A stretch of DNA of 64,000 nt, taken from the NCBI RefSeq assembly GCF_900104385.1, contig NZ_FNJA01000009.1:62001-126000 (forward strand). Direction: 5' to 3'. The stretch's first letter is position 1. The number at the start of each line of letters is the position of its first letter. Below, piece by piece: positions 16,946 through 24,935 of this stretch. This stretch comes from Rhodoferax sp. OV413. Lineage in GTDB: Bacteria; Pseudomonadota; Gammaproteobacteria; Burkholderiales; Burkholderiaceae_C. A program made the position numbers and the translations under genes. The notes under the pieces were generated by a model. The model was not told the origin of the DNA. It worked only from the letters and a program-made list of their open reading frames with translations, and made no database searches.

Positions 16946-17869
16946 ATGAAGACAGCCCCCGACCGCATCGAACTGATGCAAACCTTTGTGCGCATCGTCG
17001 AGGCCGGCAGCCTGTCGGCCGCGGCCGCGCAGATGGGTGCCACCCAGCCCACGGTGAGCCGCCGGCTGCAAACGCTGGAGCGCTCGCTGGGCATCAAACT
17101 GCTGCAGCGATCCACCCACGCCATGCAGCTGACCGAAGACGGCGCGCGCTGCTTTGCCCGCGCCAAGGAGCTGCTGGGCAGCTGGGAGGCCTTCGAGGCC
17201 GACCTGCGCGGCAGCAACGACCTGCCCGAGGGCACGCTGCGGGTGATGGCGCCGCATGCCTTCGGCCAGCAGCAACTGGTGGGGCCGCTGGCCGACTACC
17301 TGCGCAAGTACCCGCGGGTGGCGGTGGAGTGGCTGCTGCACGACGGCACGCCGAACTTCATCGCCGATGGCATCGACTGCGCGATCCACGTCGGCACGGT
17401 GGAAGACCCGGCCGTGGTGGCGGTGAAGATGGCCGAGATCCCCCGCATCGTGGTGGCCGCGCCGTCGGTGCTGGGCGATGGCCCCCTGCCCCGCCACGCG
17501 GCCGACCTGGCCGCCCTGCCCTGGCTGGCCTTGCGCACCTTCTACCGCAATGAAATCACGCTGCAGCACAGCGGCGGCGAACAGCAGCGCATCGCCCTGC
17601 AGCCGCGCATCAGCACCGACAGCCTGTTCGCCATGCGCAACGCCGCGCTGCTGGGCCTGGGCGTCTGCGTGGCCTCGGCCTGGGCGGTCGCCGACGATGT
17701 GCGCGCCGGCCGGCTGCTGCACCTGCTGCCCGCATGGCATGCAACGCCGCTGCCGATGTACCTGCTGTACCCGTATGCGCAGTTCTACCCGGCCAAGCTG
17801 CGCCGCTTTGCCGAGGTGCTGCGCGCCGATCTGCTGCAGGGGCTGGAGCGCGTGGCTGAGGTGGCCTAG
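16946..17869 (+). CDS. LysR-family transcriptional regulator
   Basis: The 307-residue product has the usual layout: a winged helix-turn-helix in residues about 5-65 (FVRIVEAGSLSAAAAQMG, then PTVSRRLQTLERSLG), a linker helix, and a periplasmic-binding-like effector domain from about 90. The ATG at 16946 follows an in-frame TTG at 16928 and gives the standard start MKTAPDRIELM. It is divergent from the MFS gene, the normal arrangement for a LysR protein that regulates its neighbour. The effector is unknown. Confidence 0.87.
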   Translation: MKTAPDRIELMQTFVRIVEAGSLSAAAAQMGATQPTVSRRLQTLERSLGIKLLQRSTHAMQLTEDGARCFARAKELLGSWEAFEADLRGSNDLPEGTLRVMAPHAFGQQQLVGPLADYLRKYPRVAVEWLLHDGTPNFIADGIDCAIHVGTVEDPAVVAVKMAEIPRIVVAAPSVLGDGPLPRHAADLAALPWLALRTFYRNEITLQHSGGEQQRIALQPRISTDSLFAMRNAALLGLGVCVASAWAVADDVRAGRLLHLLPAWHATPLPMYLLYPYAQFYPAKLRRFAEVLRADLLQGLERVAEVA

Positions 17870-17954
17870 GATTTACCGCAAATGGGGGATGGAGCGGGCC
17901 AGCCAGCCACCGAAGCCGGCTAACCTCGGCCCTTATCTATCCAAAGGTCGTTCC

Positions 17955-17987
17955 ATGCAGTTCACTGAATCCGTGCGCACCTGGTAG
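17955..17987 (+). pseudogene. Possible 5' remnant of a DUF805-type gene
   Basis: The ten-codon frame MQFTESVRTW, with the ribosome-site-like aaaggtcg upstream, matches the usual first residues of DUF805 inner-membrane proteins (M-x-F-x-x-S/A-V-x-T-C). It ends at a stop just before the lower-GC orphan gene at 18010. The rest of a DUF805 gene is not visible. It could also be a chance leader peptide. Confidence 0.3.
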
Positions 17988-18009
17988 GCGATAAACGGAC
18001 ATCAAAACC

Positions 18010-18468
18010 ATGTCGAAAATCGAAAAACTGTGCGACGCATACGAGAAATTTGGCCAAGCAATCGCCGCTATTCCAGATGACGAGTCAAAGGCGCTGTCTC
18101 GTATGTGCGTGGGTGTGCGAGAGTTCGTTTCGGGCGCGCGTGAAGGGACTCCGAAACCGACCCCGTCGCAGGTCGCGGCAGGCCTGGAACAAGGATGGCG
18201 CGAAACGCCGCAGTCAATTCAGCGTGTTACGCAAGAGTGGCGGACCACGGTTTCCAAAGCATGGCACGACGCAACATTGCTGGCCTATCCCGAGTTCTTA
18301 ACCAACGAACAGCAGCGCCTGCAAAAGGTGCTTGAGCGCGGGAAAATTAGGACTGAGGCCGAGTTCTATCGCATACGCCACGAGGTAGATTTACTCGAAG
18401 GGCGCCCAGGGGCCCATGACGAGTTACAGCACATGTATTCTTTAATGGACGTTTACGAGAAGCGGTAA
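18010..18468 (+). CDS. Hypothetical protein, probably acquired
   Basis: This 152-residue, charged, mainly helical protein starts MSKIEKLCDAYEKFGQAIAA and ends LMDVYEKR. It has no signal peptide, membrane helix or motif I recognise. Its GC and codon use are clearly lower than the flanking genes. It begins 22 bp after the apparent remnant of another gene, which suggests insertion into an older locus. A short unassigned stretch of about 100 bp separates it from the convergent TetR gene. Confidence 0.6.
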   Translation: MSKIEKLCDAYEKFGQAIAAIPDDESKALSRMCVGVREFVSGAREGTPKPTPSQVAAGLEQGWRETPQSIQRVTQEWRTTVSKAWHDATLLAYPEFLTNEQQRLQKVLERGKIRTEAEFYRIRHEVDLLEGRPGAHDELQHMYSLMDVYEKR

Positions 18469-18569
18469 CTCCCTCACGACCGGCCTCTTGGGGCCAAGGC
18501 TGTTTGAAAAGGCCAGACGTGTATGTTTTGAGGATCCTTGATCCCTTAATTCACCCGAGAAAACGCAGC

Positions 18570-19199
18570 CTACGCCCGGGCCGCGTAAAACCCCAAAAAC
18601 ATATCCACGCAGTCCGCCAGCACGCGCTGCTGCTGCGCGGCTTCCAGCGGCGGCTGGCCCAGGGCCAGTTGGGGCCAGAAGGCGAAGGACTTGACCATGC
18701 CTTGCAGCTGGTCCGCTGCGTACTGCGGGTCCACGCCGGCGCGCAGGCGCTGGTCGAGCTGGGCGGCGCGTATCCAGGTGACCAGGCCTTCTTCCTTCTC
18801 GGCCAGCCGAGCCACCATGGCCTGGGCGCGCTGGGGCGACTGCATCATCTCGGCGATGGCAACCCGCGACAGGTCCAGAAAACTGCTGTCGTTGAGCAAG
18901 CGCATCTTCTGCTCCAGGCATTCCAGCAGCTGCGTGCGCAAGGGCTGCTGCGGGTCGTAGGCCACGGCCAACAGGCCCTGGGCGCGCTGCCACAGCTGGG
19001 TGAGGATGGCGGCGAACAGCTCGTCCTTGCTGGGGAAGTGGTTGTAGACCGTGCGCTTGGACACCTCGGCCACGGCGGCCACGCGGTCCATGCTGGTGCC
19101 GGCAAAGCCATGGGCGCGGAATTCGCTGATGGCGGCCTGCAGGATGGCCTCGCGCTTGCGGTGCGTGAGCAGGGTGGGTGAAGACGGTTCAGACAGCAT
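18570..19199 (-). CDS. TetR-family transcriptional regulator
   Basis: Residues about 15-62 hold the TetR helix-turn-helix (REAILQAAISEFRAHGFAGT, then VSKRTVYNHFPSKDELFAAI). The C-terminal part fits the AefR-like TetR_C class (LDLSRVAIAEMMQSP). At 209 residues it has standard length. It is divergent from the metallo-hydrolase gene, and two near-identical palindromes lie in the 76-bp gap. It therefore very probably represses both itself and the hydrolase until an unknown ligand binds. Confidence 0.9.
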   Translation of the reverse strand: MLSEPSSPTLLTHRKREAILQAAISEFRAHGFAGTSMDRVAAVAEVSKRTVYNHFPSKDELFAAILTQLWQRAQGLLAVAYDPQQPLRTQLLECLEQKMRLLNDSSFLDLSRVAIAEMMQSPQRAQAMVARLAEKEEGLVTWIRAAQLDQRLRAGVDPQYAADQLQGMVKSFAFWPQLALGQPPLEAAQQQRVLADCVDMFLGFYAARA

Positions 19200-19209
19200 G
19201 GCTAAATTT

Positions 19210-19225
19210 TACACCGCGCAGTTTA
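19210..19225. promoter_or_regulatory. Putative TetR operator, site 1
   Basis: The sequence tacaccgcgcagttta matches the perfect operator at 19244-19259 at 13 of 16 positions. It lies next to the TetR start codon. Confidence 0.5.
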
Positions 19226-19243
19226 CTTTTTCGCAAATTGCAC

Positions 19244-19259
19244 TACACTGTGCAGTGTA
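19244..19259. promoter_or_regulatory. Putative TetR operator, site 2
   Basis: The sequence tacactgtgcagtgta has perfect 7-bp arms (TACACTG / CAGTGTA) around two bases. It lies 17 bp before the start of the hydrolase gene, well placed to block its transcription. The centre-to-centre distance from site 1 is 34 bp. Confidence 0.65.
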
Positions 19260-19275
19260 CTTTTAATTTAGCCCC

Positions 19276-20361
19276 ATGAAACTCCGTCTTTCCTGGATTG
19301 GTATTGCCCTTATCTGCTTGATCGCCATGGCCTACACCCTCTGCTCCCCCGCCCTGCCCAACGCCGCCTACAGCGCATCGCCGCAATTCAGCGACGGCAA
19401 ATTCCGCAACCCGGTGCCGCGCCACGCTATCGGCACCTGGAAGACGCTGACCCTGCTGTGGCGCTTCATGGTGGACAAGCCGGCGCTGGCCTCTCCGGCG
19501 CAGCCGCTGCCGGTGCAGGCGTTGGCCCAGGCCGAGCTACTGGCCGCGCCAGACAAAAGCCTGTGGCGCTTCGGCCATTCGACCATGCTGCTGAAGATGG
19601 ACGGCCAGTTCTGGCTGACCGACCCGGTGTTTGCCGAGCGCGCGTCGCCGCTGCAGTTCATCGGCCCGAAGCGCTTCCACGCGCCGCCCATGGGCATTGC
19701 CGACCTGCCGCCGATCACCGGCGTGATCCTGTCGCACGACCACTACGACCACCTGGACCGCACGGCCATCCTGCAGCTGGCGCCCAAGGTAGCGCACTTC
19801 ATCACCCCGCTGGGCGTGGGCGACCGGCTGATCGCCTGGGGCGTGCCGGCGGCCAAGGTGCAGCAGCTTGACTGGTGGCAGGGCACAACCATAGGCGGCA
19901 TGCGCCTGGTGGCCACGCCGGCCCAGCATTACTCGGGCCGCAGCCTGTCGGACGGCAGCAGCACGCTGTGGGCATCGTGGGTGCTGATGACGGCCGATAC
20001 CCGCGTGTTCTTCAGCGGCGACACCGGCTACTTTGACGGCTTCAAAAAGATCGGCGAGCGCTTTGGCCCGTTTGACCTGACCATGATCGAAACCGGTGCC
20101 TACGGCGATGAATGGCCCGACGTGCACATGCAGCCCGAAGAAAGCCTGCAAGCCCACATCGACGTGCGGGGCCGGCACCTGATGCCCATCCACAACGGCA
20201 CTTTCGACCTGGCACTGCATGTCTGGACCGAGCCGTTCGAGCGCATCAGCGCACTGGCCGCCGCCGCCCAGGTGCCGGTGGTGGCCCCACGCATGGGCGA
20301 GCGGCTGGACCTGCAGGCGCCCGCGCCGTCCACCCACTGGTGGCGTACAGCAGGCAGTTAA
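19276..20361 (+). CDS. Metallo-beta-lactamase-fold hydrolase, NAPE-PLD-like
   Basis: This 361-residue protein has an N-terminal signal or anchor helix (IGIALICLIAMAYTLCSPA) and an MBL-fold core. The metal motif HxHxDH is visible as SHDHYDHLD near residues 154-162. A further Asp lies in FFSGDTGYFDGF, and a conserved His in LMPIHNGTFDLALH. The group includes bacterial relatives of N-acyl-phosphatidylethanolamine phospholipase D, so a lipid or phosphodiester substrate at the membrane is plausible but unproven. The divergent TetR protein probably controls it. Confidence 0.82.
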   Translation: MKLRLSWIGIALICLIAMAYTLCSPALPNAAYSASPQFSDGKFRNPVPRHAIGTWKTLTLLWRFMVDKPALASPAQPLPVQALAQAELLAAPDKSLWRFGHSTMLLKMDGQFWLTDPVFAERASPLQFIGPKRFHAPPMGIADLPPITGVILSHDHYDHLDRTAILQLAPKVAHFITPLGVGDRLIAWGVPAAKVQQLDWWQGTTIGGMRLVATPAQHYSGRSLSDGSSTLWASWVLMTADTRVFFSGDTGYFDGFKKIGERFGPFDLTMIETGAYGDEWPDVHMQPEESLQAHIDVRGRHLMPIHNGTFDLALHVWTEPFERISALAAAAQVPVVAPRMGERLDLQAPAPSTHWWRTAGS

Positions 20362-20460
20362 TCCCGCCAGCGTGGTGCCGGACTGCAGAAACCGCTGTTC
20401 TCCTACATCTTTGTCGCGATACGCCGCTACGCTGTGGGCATTTGACTCCCATCCAACGCC

Positions 20461-21249
20461 ATGCAACTTACCGCTACCTGCACCCTGTCTGTCACCAGCG
20501 CCGCCGGGTGCCCCATCGTGGCCATGCTGCGGCCGCGCAACGGCCAGGCCCAGCAGGTGCTGCAAGAGAGCTATGACCTGCAGCCCTGGGCGGCCAGCGC
20601 CGACTACATCGACAGCTACGGCAACCTGTGCCAGCGGTTGGTGCTGCCGCCGGGCACCACGCAGATCGCCGTAGCCGCCACGGTGGAGGTAGACGCCGAC
20701 ATCGCCGTCGCCCCCGAGGCCGGCGCCACGGCGCTGCAGGATCTGCCCGACTACGCGCTGCTGTACCTGCTGCAAAGCCGCTACTGCCCGTCGGACAAGA
20801 TGGCCGAGCGCGCGCAGGGCATCGTCAACGGCGCGCCCCCCGGCTATGCCCAGGTCGAGCAGATCCGTGCCTGGATACACGACAACCTGGAATACCAGTA
20901 CGGCGTGAGCACGGCCACCACCGACGCGCTGGACACACTGTCCCACGGCGCCGGCGTGTGCCGCGACTTTGCCCATGTGGGCATTGCGCTGTGCCGCAGC
21001 CTACGCATCCCGGCGCGCATCGTGGTCGGCTATCTGCACGGGCTGGAGCCCATGGACCTGCACGCCTGGTTCGAAGCCTTTGTGGGCGGCCGCTGGTACA
21101 CCTTTGACGCCACCCAGGACGCGCCGCGTGGCGGCCGCATCGTGCTGGCCTATGGCCGCGACGCGGCCGACGTGGCCTTCATCTCCGACTACGGCGACAC
21201 GCCGCTGGAAGTCAGCGACATGCAGGTCAGCGTCAGCGCCGCCGTCTAA
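20461..21249 (+). CDS. Transglutaminase-like domain protein
   Basis: The 262-residue protein has an N-terminal beta-rich part (1-95) and a transglutaminase-like Cys protease fold. The catalytic triad is visible as Cys in GAGVCRDFAHV, His in DLHAWFEAF and Asp in YTFDATQD. Bacterial members are thought to act as peptidases or amidases. No signal peptide is seen, so it is probably cytoplasmic. It stands 99 bp after the hydrolase gene, and its stop lies 3 bp from the end of the convergent YheO-type regulator. Confidence 0.82.
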   Translation: MQLTATCTLSVTSAAGCPIVAMLRPRNGQAQQVLQESYDLQPWAASADYIDSYGNLCQRLVLPPGTTQIAVAATVEVDADIAVAPEAGATALQDLPDYALLYLLQSRYCPSDKMAERAQGIVNGAPPGYAQVEQIRAWIHDNLEYQYGVSTATTDALDTLSHGAGVCRDFAHVGIALCRSLRIPARIVVGYLHGLEPMDLHAWFEAFVGGRWYTFDATQDAPRGGRIVLAYGRDAADVAFISDYGDTPLEVSDMQVSVSAAV

Positions 21250-21252
21250 GCC

Positions 21253-21873
21253 CTACTTGGCGTCGTTGTACACCGTGGCCCGCGACACGCCCAGGTGGGC
21301 GGCGGCGATCTCGGCGCCGCGGCGGATCTCCAGGTAGCCCGCGCGCTTGATGTCCTGCACCAGCTGCTTGCGGTCTGCAGGCTTGAGCGCGCGCGAGGTG
21401 GTGGCGCGCGCGGCGGCAAAGTCGTCGATGGTCTGGCGGATGCGGTCGGCATACGCCGCGTCCAGGGTTTCGGTCACAGCGCTGGATTCGATGGCGGTGA
21501 ACTGCGCCATCGCCGCCTGGATGCCGCCGAACAAGGTCAGGTCCACATTCAGGCACAGCGCCGCCACATAGTCGCCGGCCTCGTTCTTGATACCGATCGA
21601 GGTGCTCTTGACCTTGCGCCCGTCGGCGAACTGGTTGGCGTAGTTGGCGATCACCGCCGGGTAGTCGGGGTCCTGGATGCGGGCCAGGCCCAGCTCGGTG
21701 GCCGGCAGCCCGATGTTGCGCCCGCTAAGGTTGTTTTCAATCGCCAGGATGGCGTTCTTGGGGTGCGTCAGGTCGTGCACCACCACCTCGCAAAACGGCG
21801 CAAAGGTCTTGCCCAGGCCTTCGGCGATCAGCTGGAGCTGCGTGAACAAATGCTGGTTGGCGCTGGGCTGCAT
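21253..21873 (-). CDS. YheO/DauR-type PAS-HTH transcriptional regulator
   Basis: The product (206 residues) has a YheO-like PAS domain in residues about 10-125 (FAPFCEVVVHDL, then NNLSGRNIG). The C-terminal helix-turn-helix ends at AAHLGVSRATVYNDAK. The family includes DauR, which controls arginine dehydrogenase genes in Pseudomonas. That fits the ornithine cyclodeaminase-family gene transcribed divergently. The ATG at 21873 was chosen over a further upstream start because it gives the conserved beginning and leaves the shared palindromes outside the gene. Confidence 0.85.
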   Translation of the reverse strand: MQPSANQHLFTQLQLIAEGLGKTFAPFCEVVVHDLTHPKNAILAIENNLSGRNIGLPATELGLARIQDPDYPAVIANYANQFADGRKVKSTSIGIKNEAGDYVAALCLNVDLTLFGGIQAAMAQFTAIESSAVTETLDAAYADRIRQTIDDFAAARATTSRALKPADRKQLVQDIKRAGYLEIRRGAEIAAAHLGVSRATVYNDAK

Positions 21874-21945
21874 GGTGGATGGCCTGGACAAATCGTCTAA
21901 AGCCGCATCGTAGCCGACCACAGTGGCGCAGTTGCTGGACTTATT

Positions 21946-21991
21946 TTCTGGAAATTGACTATTTATCTAGTTTTAGATATATTTTCCAGAA
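21946..21991. promoter_or_regulatory. Nested inverted repeats in the divergent promoter region
   Basis: Outer arms ttctggaaa (21946-21954) and tttccagaa (21983-21991) enclose inner arms tatcta (21964-21969) and tagata (21974-21979). The block is AT-rich inside GC-rich DNA and 27 bp ahead of the cyclodeaminase start. It is a likely operator for the YheO-type regulator. Confidence 0.55.
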
Positions 21992-22017
21992 CCAGACACC
22001 ACCAGCGAAAGACAATC

Positions 22018-22989
22018 ATGACCCCACCCCACGACTTGCTGCTGCTCGACAACGCCGACGTGCAAGCCCTGCTGACCCACGACGACACGCTGCGCTGCGT
22101 GCGGCGCGCCTTCGAGGCCCACAGCGCCCGCAGCGGCCGCACCTTTCCGCTGGTGCGCGAATCGCTGGGCGGGCAGACGGTGTTCGGCATCAAGTCGGGC
22201 GACATCGCGGCCGACCAGGCGCTGGGGCTGAAGGTGGCCGGCTTCTGGCCCGCCAACCGGGCGCTCGGCAAAGACGCCCACCAGGCCACCATCCTGCTGG
22301 TGGACCCGGCCACCGGCCGGCCGCTGGGCCTGTTCGACGGCAACCATGTGACCTCCATGCGCACCGGCGCCGCCGGCGGCATCGGCATCCAGCGGCTGGC
22401 CCGGCCGGACGGCCGGCGCCTGTGCCTGTTCGGCAGCGGCGTGCAGGCCCGCATCCAGCTGGACTACGCGCTGCGCGTCTGCCCCTCGCTGACCCAGGTG
22501 GATTACGTGACAGCCCAGGGCCAGCCCAGCCCGGCGCTGGAAGCGCTGTTCAGCCCGCGCTGCGACATCGCCCACGCGCCGCACGCCGATACCGCCGTGG
22601 CCCGCGCCGACATCGTGGTCACCGCCACGCCCAGCCGCCAACCCCTGTTCTCGCGCGCCGCAGTGCGGCCCGGTACGCACATCAACGCGGTAGGCGCCGA
22701 CACCAAGGGCAAACGCGAGCTGCCCGAAGGCCTGCTGGAGCAAGCGCTGCTGGTGGTAGACGACACAGCCCAGGCGCGCCAGCTAGGCGAAGCGCAGTGG
22801 GCACCCACCGGCTACCCGCTGCGGGAAATCGGCACGCTGCTGCCCGATGCGGGCTGGCAGCGCCCAGCCGATGCCATCACCGTGTTCGACATGACCGGCA
22901 TCGCCCTGCAGGACCTGACCGTAGCCCAGTCGCTCTACCTCCAGGCCGGCGCGCAGGGCCGCGGCCGCCGGGTGGCCTGGCCGTGGTAA
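22018..22989 (+). CDS. Ornithine cyclodeaminase/mu-crystallin family protein
   Basis: This 323-residue NAD(P)-binding enzyme has the family core: FGIKSGDIAADQALGLKVAG, then a Rossmann fold with LCLFGSGVQARIQLDYAL (about 138-155), and ADIVVTATPS. Members include ornithine cyclodeaminase, alanine dehydrogenase and the arginine dehydrogenase subunit DauB. The neighbouring DauR-type regulator makes an amino-acid or imine substrate likely, but which one is open. The ATG at 22018 was chosen; the in-frame extension upstream runs through the AT-rich operator. Confidence 0.84.
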   Translation: MTPPHDLLLLDNADVQALLTHDDTLRCVRRAFEAHSARSGRTFPLVRESLGGQTVFGIKSGDIAADQALGLKVAGFWPANRALGKDAHQATILLVDPATGRPLGLFDGNHVTSMRTGAAGGIGIQRLARPDGRRLCLFGSGVQARIQLDYALRVCPSLTQVDYVTAQGQPSPALEALFSPRCDIAHAPHADTAVARADIVVTATPSRQPLFSRAAVRPGTHINAVGADTKGKRELPEGLLEQALLVVDDTAQARQLGEAQWAPTGYPLREIGTLLPDAGWQRPADAITVFDMTGIALQDLTVAQSLYLQAGAQGRGRRVAWPW

Positions 22990-22995
22990 GGCGCT

Positions 22996-23055
22996 TGATT
23001 GCTATGTTTTAAATAGCTATTGGCGCTGGTGGAATAAGCGCTGGAGGCCGATTTC
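22996..23055 (-). repeat. Dispersed two-hairpin repeat after the cyclodeaminase gene
   Basis: The plus-strand text ttgattgctatgttttaaat, then agctattggcgctggtggaa and agcgctggaggccgattt, is a full reverse-orientation copy. It starts 7 bp after the stop codon. Confidence 0.8.
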
Positions 23056-23090
23056 TTCTAAATCCACCAGCGGGCCAGGCCAGCCGCGCG

Positions 23091-23453
23091 CTAAGCGTCG
23101 GGCGGCACCACGGCGGCGATCACCGCGTCGCTGCGCACCTTCTGGTCGTGCAGGCGGTGGATCAGGTCGTCGATCTTGCGGGTCAGTTTGGCGGCGGCGC
23201 CGTCTACCGCCTTGTGCAAGGTGTCGGCATGGTGGGTCACGGCGACCGGCGGCCGGCCTTCGAGCCGGGCTTCGAGCATGCAACGCTTGTCGTGGTGGGC
23301 GTTCTTGTCGCTGTTCTCGTCGCTCAGGTGCACCTCGACGCGGGTGATGTGGGGGCTGAGGCGCTGCAAGGCATGCTGCACCACGCCGGTGACGTGGGTC
23401 GCCAGGCCTTCATGGCCTTCGATGTTGTGGTCGGTATTGATCTGGATCTGCAT
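23091..23453 (-). CDS. HPF/RaiA-family ribosome-associated protein
   Basis: The 120-residue protein starts MQIQINTDHNIEGHEGL and contains the S30AE pattern (LSPHITRVEVHLSDENS; later HTLHKAVDGAAAKLTRKIDD-like helix). Such proteins bind the 30S subunit near the decoding centre and hibernate or protect ribosomes in stationary phase or cold. It lacks the long C-terminal dimerisation domain, so it is of the short type. It is a lone gene. Confidence 0.82.
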   Translation of the reverse strand: MQIQINTDHNIEGHEGLATHVTGVVQHALQRLSPHITRVEVHLSDENSDKNAHHDKRCMLEARLEGRPPVAVTHHADTLHKAVDGAAAKLTRKIDDLIHRLHDQKVRSDAVIAAVVPPDA

Positions 23454-23587
23454 GCGAGCCTCCTACTTTTGTTGTGAACGTGGTGGCGATGATGCTCCGC
23501 ATCTGCCGCTACCGGCGTTCTAGATGGAGGGTCTGGGGAGCTGTGAGTTCCCCGCGGGGGCCGAAACAGCTGCCGCTCACTATCACT

Positions 23588-23630
23588 TTCATAGCTGCTA
23601 GCGCTGGTGCTATATGCGCTGCAAGCACTT
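23588..23630 (-). repeat. Dispersed repeat, shorter copy
   Basis: The text ttcatagctgctagcgctgg, then tatatgcgctgcaagcact, keeps the central arms and part of the tail. It is in the 300-bp gap between the HPF-like and AraC-like genes. I see no convincing gene in that gap. Confidence 0.55.
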
Positions 23631-23752
23631 CACGCTTAAAAAATAAGCTGGCCTCCCTCGCGGCACTGGCGGCGCCATCCAGCGCAAGGAGTAGCCAGGC
23701 CGGTGTCATGGACAACGGCCTTTTTCCAATCAAAACCGTTCGGCCCCACGGC

Positions 23753-24718
23753 TCATAGCGGCCGCACCGGCAAGCAGATCTGGCAGGCGAAGGCGCCGGT
23801 TGCGGGGTCGTTATAGGTGTTCACGGGGTAGTACTCGAAGAACGGCCGGCCGTCGGCCTGCATGCCGCTAGCCGGCAGCCAGTCGCGCAGCATCTCGGTC
23901 CAGGCCACACTGATCTGCGGCCCGGTGCCGCGGAACTCGGCCACGGCGTAGCGGCCGCCGGGCAGCACGGTAACGCCGGCCGGGCTGTGGGCAACGAAGC
24001 TCTCCGGCACTTCCACACAGGCGTCGTAGCGGCACTGCTCGGGGGCGGTGATGTGCGGGTCGTCGTGGCCTATGCCGTAGCAGGGCGATTGGTCCAGGCC
24101 CTGGGCAATGCGCCAGGGCAGAAAGGTCTCCGCCCAGAAGCGGTTGATGCTGGCGCCATACGGGCCGATGTGGCGCATGTAGGCGATGCGGGCGGGGGGC
24201 AAGGTCACGATATTGACGTCCATGTGGAACTCCAGGTAGTTGAGGCCTTGATCATTCCCAGAACCGTCCGTGCCTGCCTGATCGGGCTTGCGCTGCGCCT
24301 GATCCAGATTGCGGTCTTGCTGGCGCCGGGCCTGGGCCAGTTCCTCGGCCCAGCGCTGCGGCGTGGCGGTGCGCCAGGCGGTGGGAGTGCTGCCAAAGCG
24401 CAGCTTGAAAGCGCGCGCAAACGCCTCGCCCGAGCCAAAACCCACGGCCAGAGCGATCTGCAGCACCGGCGTGTGCGGCTGCGCGGCCAGGTGCACGGCA
24501 GCCAGCTCCAGCCGACGCCGGCGCAGGTAGTCGCCCAGGGTCTCGCCCATCCAGGCGGCAAACACGCGGTGGAAATGGAAGGCCGAGAAATGCGCGACCT
24601 CGGCCAGCCTGGCCAGGTCCAGCGGGGCATCGATATGCCGGTCGATGTAGTCCAGCACCTTGTTCATGCGCTGGGCGTACTCCGCGGCGTTGCTGCGCGA
24701 GAGGGGTGGTATGTGCAT
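23753..24718 (-). CDS. AraC-family regulator with GyrI-like effector domain
   Basis: Residues about 15-115 hold two AraC helix-turn-helix units (LARLAEVAHFSAFHFHRVFA and VLQIALAVGFGSGEAFARAF). A linker rich in Gln/Asp follows, then a GyrI-like (SbmC/Rob-type) domain from about 165 to the end, with ARIAYMRHIGPYG and GRYAVAEFRGTG. Such fusions sense hydrophobic or cationic small molecules and activate stress or efflux genes. The targets are not evident here. It is a lone gene with a repeat copy 24 bp beyond its start codon. Confidence 0.87.
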   Translation of the reverse strand: MHIPPLSRSNAAEYAQRMNKVLDYIDRHIDAPLDLARLAEVAHFSAFHFHRVFAAWMGETLGDYLRRRRLELAAVHLAAQPHTPVLQIALAVGFGSGEAFARAFKLRFGSTPTAWRTATPQRWAEELAQARRQQDRNLDQAQRKPDQAGTDGSGNDQGLNYLEFHMDVNIVTLPPARIAYMRHIGPYGASINRFWAETFLPWRIAQGLDQSPCYGIGHDDPHITAPEQCRYDACVEVPESFVAHSPAGVTVLPGGRYAVAEFRGTGPQISVAWTEMLRDWLPASGMQADGRPFFEYYPVNTYNDPATGAFACQICLPVRPL

Positions 24719-24741
24719 AGACCGCGCAGTGTAGCGCTACG

Positions 24742-24789
24742 GATTTGCTAGCGTCTAGCGCTTATCACATCTGCGCCAGATGCCTGTTT
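24742..24789 (-). repeat. Dispersed repeat between the AraC and amylosucrase genes
   Basis: The plus-strand text gatttgctagcgtctagcgc, then tctgcgccagatgcctgttt, is a reverse-orientation copy with imperfect central arms. It lies upstream of both divergent genes. Confidence 0.65.
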
Positions 24790-24877
24790 GGTTCAAATTT
24801 TGGCAGTCTGTGCGTACCGGCCTAGTGTTTCCCCTGTACGCGACCCAGGCGTTTACGGCTTCAATCGGCGGGGATTT

Positions 24878-24889
24878 CAAAGCGCTTTG
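24878..24889. promoter_or_regulatory. LacI-family-type operator upstream of amylosucrase
   Basis: The perfect 12-bp palindrome caaagcgctttg is the typical half-site arrangement bound by proteobacterial LacI-family sugar repressors. It lies 46 bp before the amylosucrase start. No LacI-family gene is in the window. Confidence 0.5.
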
Positions 24890-24935
24890 GAGCGTACACT
24901 CGCGCCCGTTCTTTTCACCCACACACTGGCCGCCC

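Noticed and set aside
23509-23733. A 74-codon minus-strand frame between the HPF-like and AraC genes
   Set aside because: It reads through a repeat copy and has no family-like sequence; treated as intergenic.
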